A stretch of 14,663 nt of DNA, taken from an uncultured Candidatus Saccharibacteria bacterium (GTDB lineage: Bacteria; Patescibacteriota; Saccharimonadia; Saccharimonadales; Saccharimonadaceae). The first letter of the stretch is position 1. Each line of letters starts with the position of its first letter. Below, piece after piece: positions 1-6,669 of the stretch. Both the position numbers and the translations under genes were made by a program. The stretch is from assembly GCA_938046115.1 (NCBI GenBank), contig CALIXX010000005.1, forward strand, positions 1 through 14,663, given 5' to 3'. The notes beneath the pieces were generated by a model that saw only the letters and a program-made list of their open reading frames with translations, was not told the DNA's origin and ran no database searches.

Positions 1-1644
1 TGTCCCTTCGAACCAGACGGTGGGGGTGTACGTGCCGGTGAGGTATGGGGTGTAGCCCTGAGACCCGGCGCGGCTCATAGCAAAGTTGCGCGTGTAGGCT
101 AGCGAGACCTTGGCTTTGTCGTACTCGCCGATTGCGTTGAGGAAGATAGAGCCCCAGCTGGAGGTGTCCAGCGCTTTGGCGTGGTCGTCGAGCCCTTGGT
201 CAAAACGGTTCTCGGCTTTGTTCCACAGTTTCTCCATAATGACTTTGGCCAGGCTGTCGGCTTCCTGGCGGTAGCTGGCGTCGCCGTAGACTTGCGAGGC
301 TCGCTCGTACACGTGCCAGAGGTCGGTATTATGCTCGGTGGAGTGCCAGGTGATTTCGAACTGCTTGTTGTTATCGTCATCATTGATATTGGTGCCACCG
401 CGGTAGAGGCCAGCACCGGGGCCGGATGTGCTTTTCTTGGTCTTGACCCAAGCCAGGGCAGAGCGCACCATGCTACTGACGCCATTGATATCGCCAAACT
501 TCTCTTGGTAGCGGATGAGCGCATAGAGGACGAAGGCGACACCGCCAGTGTAGTAGCGGGCCTGCTGGTTGCTGGGGTCGAGCTGGTGGGCGCTAGAGGG
601 GAAGGCCCCGCGCGACCGACCGGACTTGACCTGGATAGTCTTGAAGCCATTGACGAGCTGGTCTGCCATTGCTTTATCGCCCGCACCAACCGCCACGAGC
701 AGCGCGAGCGACTGATCGTACATAAATGAATAATGCACTCGGTGTGTGCCGTAGCCATCTTGGCCAGGCGAGAACTCGTACGAGCGGATCAGCCCCGCTA
801 GCTGTGGCTGGAAGTACTCAGCGAGGATCTTGTTGCTGCGCGTATCCACCAGACGCAGCATCTTGTGGCCCTTCTCGGTACCGGGGAAGCTAAAGGTGTT
901 ATTCGTGTTGGCGGCTTGCTTGGCAACGAGGTAGGTTTGGTCGGTAATCACGTAGGATTGAATCTCGACATTTTGGTACTCCGTGACGCGTGGCCAGCTC
1001 TCGCCGAGGGGTTGGCCACTGCTGGCATCGTAGAGGCGGAAGCGCCACTCGCCACCAATGCTGCCATCGACTGGCGAGAGGTCGAGCGTCCAGCTACCGT
1101 CGCCCTGCACCTGAGCAGGGGTAACCTTGCCTTGCTCATACTCGGCATCAGTAGCGCGGAAGGCTTTAACGACGCGGCTGCCACCAGTGGGCGCTTTGCC
1201 CGAGACTTTGCCACGGTAGGTGCCTGGCACAGATGATGGTGAAGTAACGGAGAGGGGTGTGGGATTGCCAGTGGCATAGCTACCACTGTTCTTGAGCTGG
1301 AATGAGCCTTTTATCTCGCCAGTGTAGTCGGTGCCGTACTGCTTGGCAGCGGTGATGGTGCTGCCATCGCCAGCGTTGCGGATGGGCTGCATGAGGCCGC
1401 GGAGGTTGGCGAGGGCCTTAGCGGCGCGGGCTTTGTCGGTTGGGGAGCTCAGCGCTGTAGTCTTGAAGCGCATCGTGTTAGGGTCGCAGATGTCGGGCTT
1501 ATCGTCTTTTTTGGTGGATGAGTTGGAGCCAGAATTCGTGGCGGGCTCGGCCATTGCCACCTGGTGCAGCTGCACAAAGCCAACTGCCAGTACCACCACT
1601 GCTGCTACGCCTGCAAACCGAAAATCCGTCCAATATCGTCTCAC
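1..1644 (-). CDS. Secreted six-hairpin glycosidase-like protein (3' end outside window)
   Basis: The frame stays open from a GTG at 1644 to the left edge, giving 548 codons with no stop, so the C-terminus is missing. A GAGGAG ribosome binding site lies about 10 nt upstream of this GTG; another in-frame GTG at 1662 has no such site. Residues 1-32 form a signal peptide (RR near the start, hydrophobic 11-25, likely cut after VAMA). Residues 33-55 are a Ser/Asn/Lys-rich linker. Residues about 140-225 look beta-rich and Ig-like. From about 300 on, helical hairpins alternate with conserved acidic and aromatic motifs: WHSTEHN at 433-439, LDTSSW at 492-497 and VWFEGT at 543-548. These resemble (alpha/alpha)6-barrel carbohydrate-active enzymes, where Glu, Asp and Trp line the central groove. 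No GH family could be assigned from reading alone. The protein probably acts outside the membrane on glycans, possibly of a host or biofilm. The gene is divergent from the DUF2207 gene. Confidence 0.8.
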   Translation of the reverse strand, partial: MRRYWTDFRFAGVAAVVVLAVGFVQLHQVAMAEPATNSGSNSSTKKDDKPDICDPNTMRFKTTALSSPTDKARAAKALANLRGLMQPIRNAGDGSTITAAKQYGTDYTGEIKGSFQLKNSGSYATGNPTPLSVTSPSSVPGTYRGKVSGKAPTGGSRVVKAFRATDAEYEQGKVTPAQVQGDGSWTLDLSPVDGSIGGEWRFRLYDASSGQPLGESWPRVTEYQNVEIQSYVITDQTYLVAKQAANTNNTFSFPGTEKGHKMLRLVDTRSNKILAEYFQPQLAGLIRSYEFSPGQDGYGTHRVHYSFMYDQSLALLVAVGAGDKAMADQLVNGFKTIQVKSGRSRGAFPSSAHQLDPSNQQARYYTGGVAFVLYALIRYQEKFGDINGVSSMVRSALAWVKTKKSTSGPGAGLYRGGTNINDDDNNKQFEITWHSTEHNTDLWHVYERASQVYGDASYRQEADSLAKVIMEKLWNKAENRFDQGLDDHAKALDTSSWGSIFLNAIGEYDKAKVSLAYTRNFAMSRAGSQGYTPYLTGTYTPTVWFEGT

Positions 1645-1693
1645 TTCTGCTATACTCCTCACCTCGCCGATTAGCCGTTGGGTATTGCCTGTG

Positions 1694-1722
1694 AGTATAG
1701 CATAACCATTTGCAATATCACA
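1694..1722 (-). promoter_or_regulatory. Promoter of the glycosidase-like gene
   Basis: On the minus strand, TATACT (1694-1699) is preceded by TGC, forming an extended -10. Seventeen bases further upstream is a weak -35, TGTGAT (1717-1722). Transcription would start near 1687, leaving a leader of about 43 nt before the GTG at 1644. Confidence 0.5.
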
Positions 1723-1947
1723 GCATAAGCGGTATAGCTTGAACAGAGATTAACAGAGGTGGAGGGAAGTGATTGGTGAGGATATTTGAGAATGAATAGA
1801 TTAGTTGATGGCAGCCAATTTTTGGCTTTGGCGCTGGTGGGCCGAGACCGACGAGAGGTTGATCCTGGCAAATATTCCATCGACAGAACAGTATGGCATG
1901 CTGCGGTAAGTTGCAGAGTCTAGGCGCTACATAGACCAGTGATCCTT

Positions 1948-1991
1948 GGGCAATTGCCCCATTTGACATTCCTCGCTGCATGGCGCACAAT
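1948..1991 (+). promoter_or_regulatory. Putative promoter and operator of the DUF2207 gene
   Basis: A consensus -35, TTGACA (1963-1968), is followed after 17 bases by CACAAT (1986-1991), which matches TATAAT at four of six positions. A perfect 12-bp palindrome, GGGCAATTGCCC (1948-1959), ends three bases upstream of the -35, where a regulator could bind. The predicted start of transcription falls at or near the ATG at 1998, so the message may be leaderless. Confidence 0.4.
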
Positions 1992-1997
1992 CGATGT

Positions 1998-3845
1998 ATG
2001 AGAATGACACGCGTGATATCTGTGATTGGTGTCTGCTTGGTGCTGCTGGGCACCGCGCTCGGGGCAGTGCCAATGCAGGCCGATACATCGGTACGAGCCT
2101 ATTCATCATCGAGCAGCAGCAAAGATAACTTCACCATTACCAAATATGCGGTCGATATGCAGCTGGGGCGCGACAGTGAGAAGCGCTCTACCCTCAAGAC
2201 CAAGCTCACCATTACGGCAAACTTCCCGCCAGAGCAGAACCATGGCCTGGCGCCAGAGTTCGTTACGCAGTACAAGGGTCACCACACGAGCTTTGCGCTT
2301 GGCTCGGTGCAGGATGAGCATGGTAATGATTATGAGTATAGTTGGTCGGGCAACACCCTGCGCATTGGCAACAAAGATACGTACGTCTCGGGTAGCAAGA
2401 CATACGTCATTACCTATACTCAGCGCGATGTGACGTGGAACTATGGCGATACGCAGAAGAATGAATTCTACTGGAATGTGATTGGCACATCGTGGCGCGT
2501 GCCCATTAGCAATGCCACCGCCACGCTCAAGTTAAGCCCCGAGCTTGCCGCCATCAGCCGGACGCCGCCGCAATGTTACACTGGTAGGCGAGAGAGTCGC
2601 ACCACCTGCACCGTCACGTCACCAAGCGTCGACACCATAACTGCCTCAGTGGGTTACCTCGCGCCATATGCTGGCATGACGCTGGCAGTAGGCTTCCCGC
2701 AGGGGACGTTTGCGGAATATAAAAAGACGCCGGGGGAGGTGTTTCAAGAGCGACTGGAGGCGTTCCTTCCACTCATATTCTTTGTGAGTATGTTGGTGCT
2801 GGGGCTTGCCTCGAGCCTGGTGTATTGGCTCTATCAGCGGGCAATTGGCCGGAGCAAGGAGCTGGGGACGATCGTGCCAGAATACCTGCCACCGCCCAAT
2901 ACGAGTGTGACAACAGCGGCAGAGATCGTACGGCCATTCCGGATGGTAAAGGGCTCGGCCATGGCAGCGCAGATGATTGACTGGGCAGTGCGGCATTATA
3001 TTCGCTTGATTGAGGTCAAACCCAAGACGTTCTTTACTCGGGCACAGTACGAGCTCGAGGTTGTCAAAGATGTGAGCAGCCTCCACCCTGAGGAACAAGA
3101 GATCCTGGGCGATATCTTTGGTCACCTGCCTGCGGTGGGTGAGCGCATCAACCTCAAGAGGCTGCGCAACAATACCTCCTACGCCTTCCGCCTGAGGGAT
3201 AATGCCAAGAAGCTCGATAATCTCATCGACCACACATACAAGCTGCGCGACACAAGCCGGAAGGGTACACGGGGTTTCCGCATCTTTGCAGGTGTGCTGG
3301 GTGCCTTGGTGTTGGTACTGTGTGCAGCCACGATGTTTGTGCCATTCTTTAGTGGGCTGCAATTCCTCTTCTTCCCAGGGGTCTTTATTGTGATTATCGT
3401 TGGTAAGCTAGGCTTTGCTAAGCCGCTGTCGGACAAAGGGCTGGCATTGCGCCGCTATCTGCTGGGGCTCAAGATGTATATCCGCTACGCCGAGGCCGAC
3501 CGCCTGCGCCTGCTGCAGAACCCCGAGACTGCCGAGAAGGTGGATATTGGTGACCACGCTCAGCTTGTCAAACTCTACGAGCGGGTCTTGCCCTATGCTG
3601 TGCTCTTCGGCCAAGAGAAGCAGTGGAGCCAACAGTTGGGGCAGTACTATGAGGAAGTAGGCACTCAGCCCGATTGGTATGCTGGCCACGGTGCTTTCAA
3701 TGCAGCAATGTTTGTCTCGAGTATGAGTAGCTTGTCCGATTCTACTTCTGTGGGCTCGAGCGATTTCTCGTCATCTAGTGGTGGCTCGACTGGTGGTGGC
3801 TTCTCCGGCGGCGGCGGTGGTGGCGGAGGCGGTGGCGGGTGGTAG
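1998..3845 (+). CDS. DUF2207 family membrane protein with glycine-rich tail
   Basis: Predicted envelope protein of unknown function in the DUF2207 (YciQ-like) family. With the ATG at 1998 it has 615 residues. Residues 1-28 form a signal peptide (basic start, hydrophobic 6-24). An extracytoplasmic beta-rich domain covers about 40-245. A membrane helix lies at 256-279, a cytoplasmic helical part at 285-420, and two close membrane segments at about 429-468. A conserved helical region follows, with LKMYIRYAEADR at 491-502 and LPYAVLFGQEKQW at 531-543. The protein ends in Ser then Gly repeats (about 587-614) and a last Trp, a tail typical of this family. An ATG at 1980 would add six residues and one at 2004 would remove two; none has a ribosome binding site. 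I chose 1998 because a TTGACA promoter would put the transcript start there. It is a single-gene unit, followed by a hairpin at 3902-3930. Confidence 0.88.
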   Translation: MRMTRVISVIGVCLVLLGTALGAVPMQADTSVRAYSSSSSSKDNFTITKYAVDMQLGRDSEKRSTLKTKLTITANFPPEQNHGLAPEFVTQYKGHHTSFALGSVQDEHGNDYEYSWSGNTLRIGNKDTYVSGSKTYVITYTQRDVTWNYGDTQKNEFYWNVIGTSWRVPISNATATLKLSPELAAISRTPPQCYTGRRESRTTCTVTSPSVDTITASVGYLAPYAGMTLAVGFPQGTFAEYKKTPGEVFQERLEAFLPLIFFVSMLVLGLASSLVYWLYQRAIGRSKELGTIVPEYLPPPNTSVTTAAEIVRPFRMVKGSAMAAQMIDWAVRHYIRLIEVKPKTFFTRAQYELEVVKDVSSLHPEEQEILGDIFGHLPAVGERINLKRLRNNTSYAFRLRDNAKKLDNLIDHTYKLRDTSRKGTRGFRIFAGVLGALVLVLCAATMFVPFFSGLQFLFFPGVFIVIIVGKLGFAKPLSDKGLALRRYLLGLKMYIRYAEADRLRLLQNPETAEKVDIGDHAQLVKLYERVLPYAVLFGQEKQWSQQLGQYYEEVGTQPDWYAGHGAFNAAMFVSSMSSLSDSTSVGSSDFSSSSGGSTGGGFSGGGGGGGGGGGW

Positions 3846-3901
3846 AGCCCACTCGCTCCAGCGCGCAGGTATATCTCAACCCTTCTTTTGCAACAACAAA
3901 C

Positions 3902-3930
3902 AAGCGGCCACTCTCTCATAGTGGTCGCTT
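3902..3930 (+). terminator. Hairpin after the DUF2207 gene
   Basis: AAGCGGCCACT (3902-3912) pairs with AGTGGTCGCTT (3920-3930), giving 11 pairs with one G-U and a 7-nt loop. The T tract after it is poor (CTTGATG), so termination may be partial or need a factor. It lies 57 nt after the stop codon. Confidence 0.55.
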
Positions 3931-3967
3931 CTTGATGTAAGAACAGAAAAGCAAATGTGCCAAAAAC

Positions 3968-4082
3968 ATAGCCCACCAACTATGCTCAAACTGAACTCGG
4001 ATATATCTCAACCCGAGAGTGCACTTAAGGGCACTACAATCAGGTCGAGACATGGTTTAGTGAGCTATGTTTGGTGGGCTAT
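3968..4082. repeat. Long imperfect inverted repeat, possible terminator for the leftward gene
   Basis: ATAGCCCACCAA (3968-3979) is the exact reverse complement of 4071-4082, and the pairing extends imperfectly inward to about 3988 and 4060. Between the arms are two smaller hairpins: CTCGG/CCGAG (3996-4000 with 4013-4017) and AGTGC/GCACT (4018-4022 with 4031-4035). Read leftward, the outer stem contains the stop codon of the small membrane gene and is followed by GTTTTTG, so it could end that transcript. The roughly 70-nt interior is long for an ordinary terminator. Confidence 0.45.
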
Positions 4083-4393
4083 TCGCCCTGACTGTGACGC
4101 TTCTTGCGCCACCTTCTGATATCCCAGAGTGTCCACATAAGGTGGAAGCTACAGAGGCCTCCGACTATGACTGTCGTAATGAGAGTCATCTCAAGCGGCT
4201 GCAGTATGTCAATGCTCTCATGGCACCATAGAATGACGCCCGAGACAATTGTCACAGCAAGACTCAGAAGCATATAGCATCTGAGTGCTTTATACCACCT
4301 ATGTTCTTCCATGACTCTGCTAGCAGCCAGCAAAATAGAGCAGGACACCATTGCTCCGATTATAATAATCAAAGACCACATCTCTGGTTTCAT
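4079..4393 (-). CDS. Small three-helix membrane protein, unknown function
   Basis: A 104-residue protein that I do not recognise. The start at 4393 is chosen because GGAGGTGA lies just upstream; longer frames reaching back to 4486 have no such site and would begin upstream of the likely transcript start. Hydrophobic helices lie at about 5-24, 36-56 and 69-90, and the end is strongly basic (RRWRKKRH, 93-100), suggesting a cytoplasmic C-terminus. Cysteines occur at 18, 39, 57 and 81. Arginine codons include AGA and AGG, and base use is less GC-rich than in the neighbours, where CGC dominates; this suggests recent acquisition or weak selection. It stands alone, convergent with the DUF2207 gene and divergent from uppP. 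Its strong promoter and structured leader support a real gene. Size and topology would fit a holin-like or small regulatory membrane protein, but no motif shows it. Confidence 0.7.
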   Translation of the reverse strand: MKPEMWSLIIIIGAMVSCSILLAASRVMEEHRWYKALRCYMLLSLAVTIVSGVILWCHESIDILQPLEMTLITTVIVGGLCSFHLMWTLWDIRRWRKKRHSQGE

Positions 4394-4470
4394 CTTTCTC
4401 ACCTCCTTCTGTAAGGTGAGCCCAAAGCCAGGAGCGACTTTTCGCTCCAAGACAGACTTTGAGCAAAAAG
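4394..4470 (-). promoter_or_regulatory. Structured 5' leader that can hide the ribosome binding site
   Basis: From the predicted start near 4470 the leader is about 77 nt and can fold over most of its length. GCTCAAAG pairs with CTTTGGGC (complement of 4420-4427) around an inner hairpin GGAGCGA/TCGCTCC (4431-4437 with 4442-4448, 4-nt loop). Next, CTCACCT (complement of 4414-4420) pairs with AGGTGAG (complement of 4398-4404), which contains most of the Shine-Dalgarno sequence. The two stems compete for one base, so a switch between forms is possible. It matches no riboswitch class I know. Confidence 0.45.
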
Positions 4471-4476
4471 TTAATA

Positions 4477-4505
4477 TATATATCAATACATGAACCCTGT
4501 GTCAA
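4477..4505 (-). promoter_or_regulatory. Consensus promoter of the small membrane gene
   Basis: On the minus strand there is a perfect TTGACA (4500-4505), a 17-base spacer and TATATA (4477-4482) preceded by TGA, so both the -35 and the extended -10 elements are present. It is the best-matched promoter in the window. Transcription should begin near 4470. Confidence 0.7.
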
Positions 4506-4600
4506 GTTTTTGCCAGCTCCAGTCCCAAAATATCACTGTCAATAATCGTTCATGGCTTTTAGATACAAAACTAGCGCACGCACCATTTTTTATTTCCGGC

Positions 4601-4647
4601 TTGGTGCTTTGTGGCGAACTTGGTATACTTGGTACGAGACATAAGGA
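4601..4647 (+). promoter_or_regulatory. Promoter and ribosome binding site of uppP
   Basis: TTGGTG (4601-4606), a 17-base spacer, then TATACT (4624-4629) preceded by TGG as an extended -10. AAGGA (4643-4647) lies 9 nt before the ATG at 4657. The leader is about 20 nt. Confidence 0.6.
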
Positions 4648-4656
4648 AAACACATC

Positions 4657-5490
4657 ATGGATTGGCTGCATATTATTATTCTTGGCATTGTCGAGGGGAT
4701 TACCGAGTTTTTGCCCATCTCGAGCACGGGCCACTTGATGCTGGCCGAGAAGCTGCTGGGCTACTCGGTGAGCGACCCGGGGCTTGTCGCCTTTACGGCG
4801 GTGGTGCAGATTGGGGCAATTGCTGCGGCGATTGTCTATTTCTGGCAGGATATTTGGCGCATTGCCTCGGCCTGGTGTGCTGGCGTGGTAAATCCGCGGG
4901 CGCGGACGTTCCACTACCGAATGGGGTGGTACGTCATCATTGGCTCGCTGCCGATTGCAGTGGTTGGTTTGCTCCTTAAGGATACGATCGAGACGGTGCT
5001 GCGCGGCCTGTGGTTTGTCGCGGCTGGGCTGATGATTTGGAGTGTTGTCCTGTTTTTGGCCGATCGCCGAGGGCGCGAGACACGCCATGAGCGCAACCTC
5101 ACCTGGCGCGATGCTATGGCAATGGGCCTGATGCAGTGCCTATCGCTCATCCCGGGGGTATCGCGCTCGGGAGCGACGATTGCCTCGGGGCTATTCCGCG
5201 ATATCGACCGCACCACTGCCACACGGATGAGTTTCTTCTTGGGGATTCCGGCATTGATGGCAGCTGGTGGGTTGGAAGCCATCACACAATCACACCAGAT
5301 TGGCCGCTTGATTGGCTGGCCACAGATGATACTGGGGATTGTTGTGTCCTTCGTGGTGGGGTATGTGGCGATCTCGTGGCTGCTGCGCTTTGTTTCGAGC
5401 AACTCGTTTGATAAGTTCGTCGCCTACCGCTTGGCGCTTGGCACACTACTCATCATCCTGCTTGCAGTGGGCGCGTTGGCACCAGTGTAA
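4657..5490 (+). CDS. uppP: Undecaprenyl-diphosphate phosphatase
   Basis: UppP (BacA) removes a phosphate from undecaprenyl diphosphate, recycling the lipid carrier for peptidoglycan and other wall polymers; it is an integral membrane enzyme linked to bacitracin resistance. The 277-residue protein has the family's usual length and very hydrophobic character. Both signature regions are intact: EGITEFLPISSTGH at 13-26, with the acidic pair E13 and E17, the serines and H26, and PGVSRSGATI at 166-175, with R170. Glutamine 51 in VVQIGAI is also typical. The start at 4657 fits the family N-terminus and has AAGGA 9 nt upstream. It seems to be transcribed alone: its own promoter lies upstream and a hairpin with a T run follows. 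Its presence implies the organism makes its own lipid-linked wall precursors. Confidence 0.96.
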   Translation: MDWLHIIILGIVEGITEFLPISSTGHLMLAEKLLGYSVSDPGLVAFTAVVQIGAIAAAIVYFWQDIWRIASAWCAGVVNPRARTFHYRMGWYVIIGSLPIAVVGLLLKDTIETVLRGLWFVAAGLMIWSVVLFLADRRGRETRHERNLTWRDAMAMGLMQCLSLIPGVSRSGATIASGLFRDIDRTTATRMSFFLGIPALMAAGGLEAITQSHQIGRLIGWPQMILGIVVSFVVGYVAISWLLRFVSSNSFDKFVAYRLALGTLLIILLAVGALAPV

Positions 5491-5518
5491 TTTCTCCATG
5501 CTTGTTTTCAGACGTACC

Positions 5519-5553
5519 TCACGCCCTATTGAGCAGGGGAGTGAATCTTTTTT
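5519..5553 (+). terminator. Probable terminator of uppP
   Basis: TCAC-G-CCCT (5519-5527) pairs with AGGG-GA-GTGA (5535-5544) around a 7-nt loop, with a small internal mismatch. The T run at 5548-5553 follows, as expected for intrinsic termination. Confidence 0.5.
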
Positions 5554-5766
5554 GAAGACATCGGCCTTCTAGAGATCATGCTCAAGATCGTTTGGCGTTT
5601 CGTTTGAATGAGTATAGTGGTGTTTTTATGGCAACGCGTTTTTTGTACTCTACCCAGATGAAGCAGTAGCAAGCCTCCACGCACGCAAGATTTTTTTTGA
5701 CTCAGCCTTGGTAGAATGTTGCTTCTCAAGCGTGAGAAAAAGCTCCACGATCGTTGCCCACCTAGT

Positions 5767-5823
5767 TTGCTCTCGCTGGGTGATTGCGGTATAATTACTA
5801 TTAACATTAGTAGCTTATGGAGG
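5767..5823 (+). promoter_or_regulatory. Promoter and ribosome binding site of the ABC operon
   Basis: TTGCTC (5767-5772), a 17-base spacer and a perfect TATAAT (5790-5795). GGAGG (5819-5823) lies 4 nt before the ATG at 5828. The leader is about 26 nt. Confidence 0.65.
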
Positions 5824-5827
5824 CGCA

Positions 5828-6667
5828 ATGATCGAAATAAAAAACATTACAAAAGTCTACGGCAAGAAGAAAAACACCTTCACCGCCCTCAAGGATGTCA
5901 GTCTTGCAATCGAGGAGGGGTCGAGCGTGGCAGTGCTGGGCAAGTCGGGCTCGGGCAAGTCCACGCTGATGCATGCCATCTCTGGCCTGGATAAGCCGCA
6001 GCAGGGCGAGGTGATCATCAACGGTGAGGATATCTTGCGGCTCAAGCGCAAGGCGACCGATCGCTTTCGAGCGCGGACGATGGGCTTTATATTCCAGAGT
6101 TTCTTTGTGGAGGGCGGCGAGAGCTGCTATGACAATGTGAGTCTGTCGCTCGAGACCGCAGGTGTGCCGCGCAGCCAGCGCAAGCGGCGTATTGTGGCGG
6201 CGCTCGAGGCAGTTGGCCTGGAGGATAAGATCAAAGCGCGAGCTAAGGACCTTAGTGGTGGGCAAAAGCAGCGCCTAGCGATCGCCCGGGCAATTGCTGC
6301 CGAGCCGCAGATTCTCTTTGCCGACGAGCCGACGGGCAATCTTGACTCAGCAACTTCTGCAGTAGTGGAAGACTTGCTCTTTCGTTACGCCAAGGAGCAT
6401 GGTGCGACGCTCATCATCGTCACGCACGATGAGGATCTGGCGCAGCGCTGCCAGCGCATCATTCGTATCAAAGATGGTGTGATTGATCACGACAGCACTA
6501 CGGATAAGGCGACAGCTTCTCCCAAGGCTAAAAAAGCGCCAGCTCGTCGCTCAGCCAAAGCCACAGCACCTACCACGCAGCCTAAGAAAACGGCGAAAAA
6601 AGCCGCAAGTGCTACTACAAAAGCCAAATCTACAACCACCAAGCCAACACCAAGGAGGGCAGACTAA
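5828..6667 (+). CDS. ABC transporter ATP-binding protein (MacB/LolD type) with basic tail
   Basis: Cytoplasmic ATPase subunit of an ABC transporter of the MacB/LolD/FtsE class, 279 residues. All motifs are intact: Walker A GKSGSGKST at 38-46, Q-loop Q90, signature LSGGQ at 142-146, Walker B ILFADEPTG at 162-170 with E167, D-loop N171-L172-D173, and switch H200. The usual domain ends near residue 222. Residues about 224-279 add a low-complexity tail rich in Lys, Arg, Ala, Thr and Pro that resembles histone H1-like or DNA-binding tails; such a tail is not usual in this family. The reading frame stays coherent to the stop, and AAGGAGGG inside the tail coding region serves the next gene. The gene is the first of two; only two bases separate its stop from the permease start. 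The substrate is unknown. MacB relatives mechanically drive export or envelope processes. Confidence 0.93.
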   Translation: MIEIKNITKVYGKKKNTFTALKDVSLAIEEGSSVAVLGKSGSGKSTLMHAISGLDKPQQGEVIINGEDILRLKRKATDRFRARTMGFIFQSFFVEGGESCYDNVSLSLETAGVPRSQRKRRIVAALEAVGLEDKIKARAKDLSGGQKQRLAIARAIAAEPQILFADEPTGNLDSATSAVVEDLLFRYAKEHGATLIIVTHDEDLAQRCQRIIRIKDGVIDHDSTTDKATASPKAKKAPARRSAKATAPTTQPKKTAKKAASATTKAKSTTTKPTPRRAD

Positions 6668-6669
6668 CC

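Larger units (their letters stand above)
1645..1997. other. Divergent intergenic region, no gene seen
   Basis: This stretch separates two divergent genes. It holds the leftward promoter at 1694-1722, an inverted pair of TGCTATACT motifs (1648-1656 and 1694-1702), a small hairpin AGCCAA/TTGGCT at 1813-1827, a perfect palindrome at 1948-1959 and a consensus -35 at 1963. Short open frames here have no ribosome binding site or recognisable product. I see nothing else in 1730-1945. Confidence 0.6.
5491..5827. other. Intergenic region between uppP and the ABC operon
   Basis: This gap holds the probable uppP terminator (5519-5553) and the ABC promoter (5767-5795). Between them are a T8 run (5691-5698) without a convincing stem before it, a possible weak promoter (TTTGGC 5591-5596, TATAGT 5613-5618) and a 13-codon open frame at 5628-5669 without a ribosome binding site. 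I see no gene here. Confidence 0.5.

Noticed and set aside
99..1705. Open frames on both strands across the leftward gene
   Set aside because: They are low-complexity translations of the real gene in other frames; the leftward frame alone has a signal peptide, binding site and coherent motifs.
5628..5669. Thirteen-codon open frame that might be a leader peptide
   Set aside because: It has no ribosome binding site, no run of regulatory codons and no attenuator-like stem after it; the ABC promoter is further downstream.
5691..5698. T8 run as a terminator tail
   Set aside because: No convincing stem directly precedes it on the plus strand; the uppP terminator is better placed at 5519-5553.
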